Source: an uncultured Clostridia bacterium (lineage in GTDB: Bacteria > Bacillota > Clostridia > Christensenellales > Borkfalkiaceae). From it: a stretch of 5,794 bases of DNA. The notes beneath the pieces were generated by a model. That model saw nothing but the letters and a program-made list of their open reading frames with translations. It was not told the DNA's origin and searched no databases. Numbering within the stretch: the stretch's first letter is position 1; each line of letters opens with the position of its first letter. The translations under genes were made by a program, and so were the position numbers. Of this stretch, positions 5,122 through 5,794 are shown piece after piece. The DNA is taken from NCBI GenBank assembly GCA_947174975.1, contig CAMWLA010000080.1, positions 1 through 5,794 of the forward strand, read 5' to 3'.

Positions 5122-5794
5122 TTATAAATTTTTAAGTTCTTCGGGCAACTGCACGCTCGTTGCGTTATAATCAAAGAAATCAATTGAATATGAATAAACA
5201 CTGATTACCGGAATTTCCTTTCCCTCATCGTCATCAGAAATGTCATCGTCACCGGATGTGTCGTCGTCATCGGAAGCAGCCATGTGATTTTGGGGTATAC
5301 AATTTTTTGTAACCCAATCTAAATGATAAATTTTACCGTCTTTAAAAGAGATTTTTACGTTCCACTCCAATTCTTCGGAATAGTTAATTACAGCCGAATA
5401 GTTGCATTCTTTTTCGTCGAAAGTAAATTTATCGTAAAAGTCGGACAATGACTTATTTTCGTCGCCTACCGGAATAATATCGCCGGTCAAATAAGTCAAG
5501 ATATCGGAAGTCGATTTAAACAGTTCACTGACATGTTCCTTGCTCCAATCACCGAAATTCCCATCGGCATTTGCAAAGGACATGTAAGTATCTTCGCCCG
5601 AAAAATAATATTTTCCGGACATAAAATCGTCATTGACTCCGTCCTCAAACACCGAACTGCTGTCTAATAAACATTCATAATAAATTACGTCAGCGGTTTT
5701 ATCAACTCTTCCCTTAACGTTTGCATTTACGTCAAACCTTTTTTTGCCGGAAGCATATGCGACGTACTGATTGCTTGCGCAGTTATAAGAATAG
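5122..5794 (-). CDS. exported LolA-like protein of unknown function, N-terminus outside window
   Basis: The frame is open from the window edge to the TAA at 5122-5124, giving at least 223 residues. An in-frame GTG at 5650-5652 is a possible start but unlikely to be the real one: the 47 codons before it are stop-free and read as the same kind of protein (for example FDVNANVKGRVDKTADVIYY). The visible part alternates strands and turns, with blocks such as GKYYFSGEDTYMSF, NYSAVINYSEELEWNVKISF and KDGKIYHLDWVTKN, and ends in SIDFFDYNATSVQLPEEL. This resembles LolA/LppX-like half-barrel folds found in exported lipoproteins of Clostridia, where a final strand ends in a Leu-Pro motif; that assignment is inference. 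An Asp-rich insert at 5224-5274 precedes the last strand. A lipobox would be expected upstream of the window. It has its own terminator at 5093-5116. Confidence 0.8.
   Translation of the reverse strand, partial: YSYNCASNQYVAYASGKKRFDVNANVKGRVDKTADVIYYECLLDSSSVFEDGVNDDFMSGKYYFSGEDTYMSFANADGNFGDWSKEHVSELFKSTSDILTYLTGDIIPVGDENKSLSDFYDKFTFDEKECNYSAVINYSEELEWNVKISFKDGKIYHLDWVTKNCIPQNHMAASDDDDTSGDDDISDDDEGKEIPVISVYSYSIDFFDYNATSVQLPEELKNL

Noticed and set aside
4888..5127. Plus-strand open frame of 79 codons across the alkyltransferase gene and its promoter
   Set aside because: It runs antisense to PCHR-motif coding sequence and through a promoter and terminator; no homology-like pattern is visible.

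Overview
The window reads as an ordinary chromosomal housekeeping stretch from a low-to-moderate GC Gram-positive bacterium, most likely an uncultured Clostridia-type member of the Bacillota. That placement is inferred from protein style (lipobox lipoprotein without outer-membrane features, Firmicute-like Alr, RsmD and HemW motifs), compact intergenic spacing and TAA/TGA stops; no rRNA or other taxonomic marker is present.

Layout, left to right. Positions 1-384 (minus) hold the N-terminal two thirds of rsmD, overlapped by 4 nt (ATGA) by an upstream small multi-pass membrane protein gene (381-986, minus). An imperfect inverted repeat at about 1040-1152 separates this pair from a short alanine racemase gene alr (1151-2131, minus), which has a clear TTGACT-17-TATAAT promoter at 2165-2193. 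No convincing promoter lies between alr and 986, so alr, the membrane protein and rsmD may share a transcript. Behind a hairpin terminator (2211-2238) lies a single-TM, TPR-like protein gene of unknown function (2239-2844, minus). A 94-bp divergent gap separates it from a plus-strand lipoprotein gene (2939-3586). That gene converges on hemW (3642-4751, minus) across a shared bidirectional terminator (3617-3636). hemW is the second gene of a two-gene operon behind a single-domain MGMT-type DNA alkyltransferase (4753-5052, minus), driven by TTGCAA-17-TATAAT. The right edge (5122-5794, minus) is the 3' part of an exported LolA-like protein gene with an Asp-rich loop; its start lies outside the window.

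The genes do not form one pathway: rRNA methylation, peptidoglycan D-alanine supply, radical-SAM heme trafficking and alkylation-damage repair are mixed with envelope proteins of unknown role. I see no defence system, mobile gene, CRISPR array or tRNA. The most notable signal is regulatory. Three good minus-strand promoters all have 17-bp spacers and sit so close to their start codons that the predicted leaders are very short (about 0 to 27 nt) and lack Shine-Dalgarno sequences, whereas genes internal to the presumed transcripts do carry them. No gene-free stretch exceeds 300 bases.
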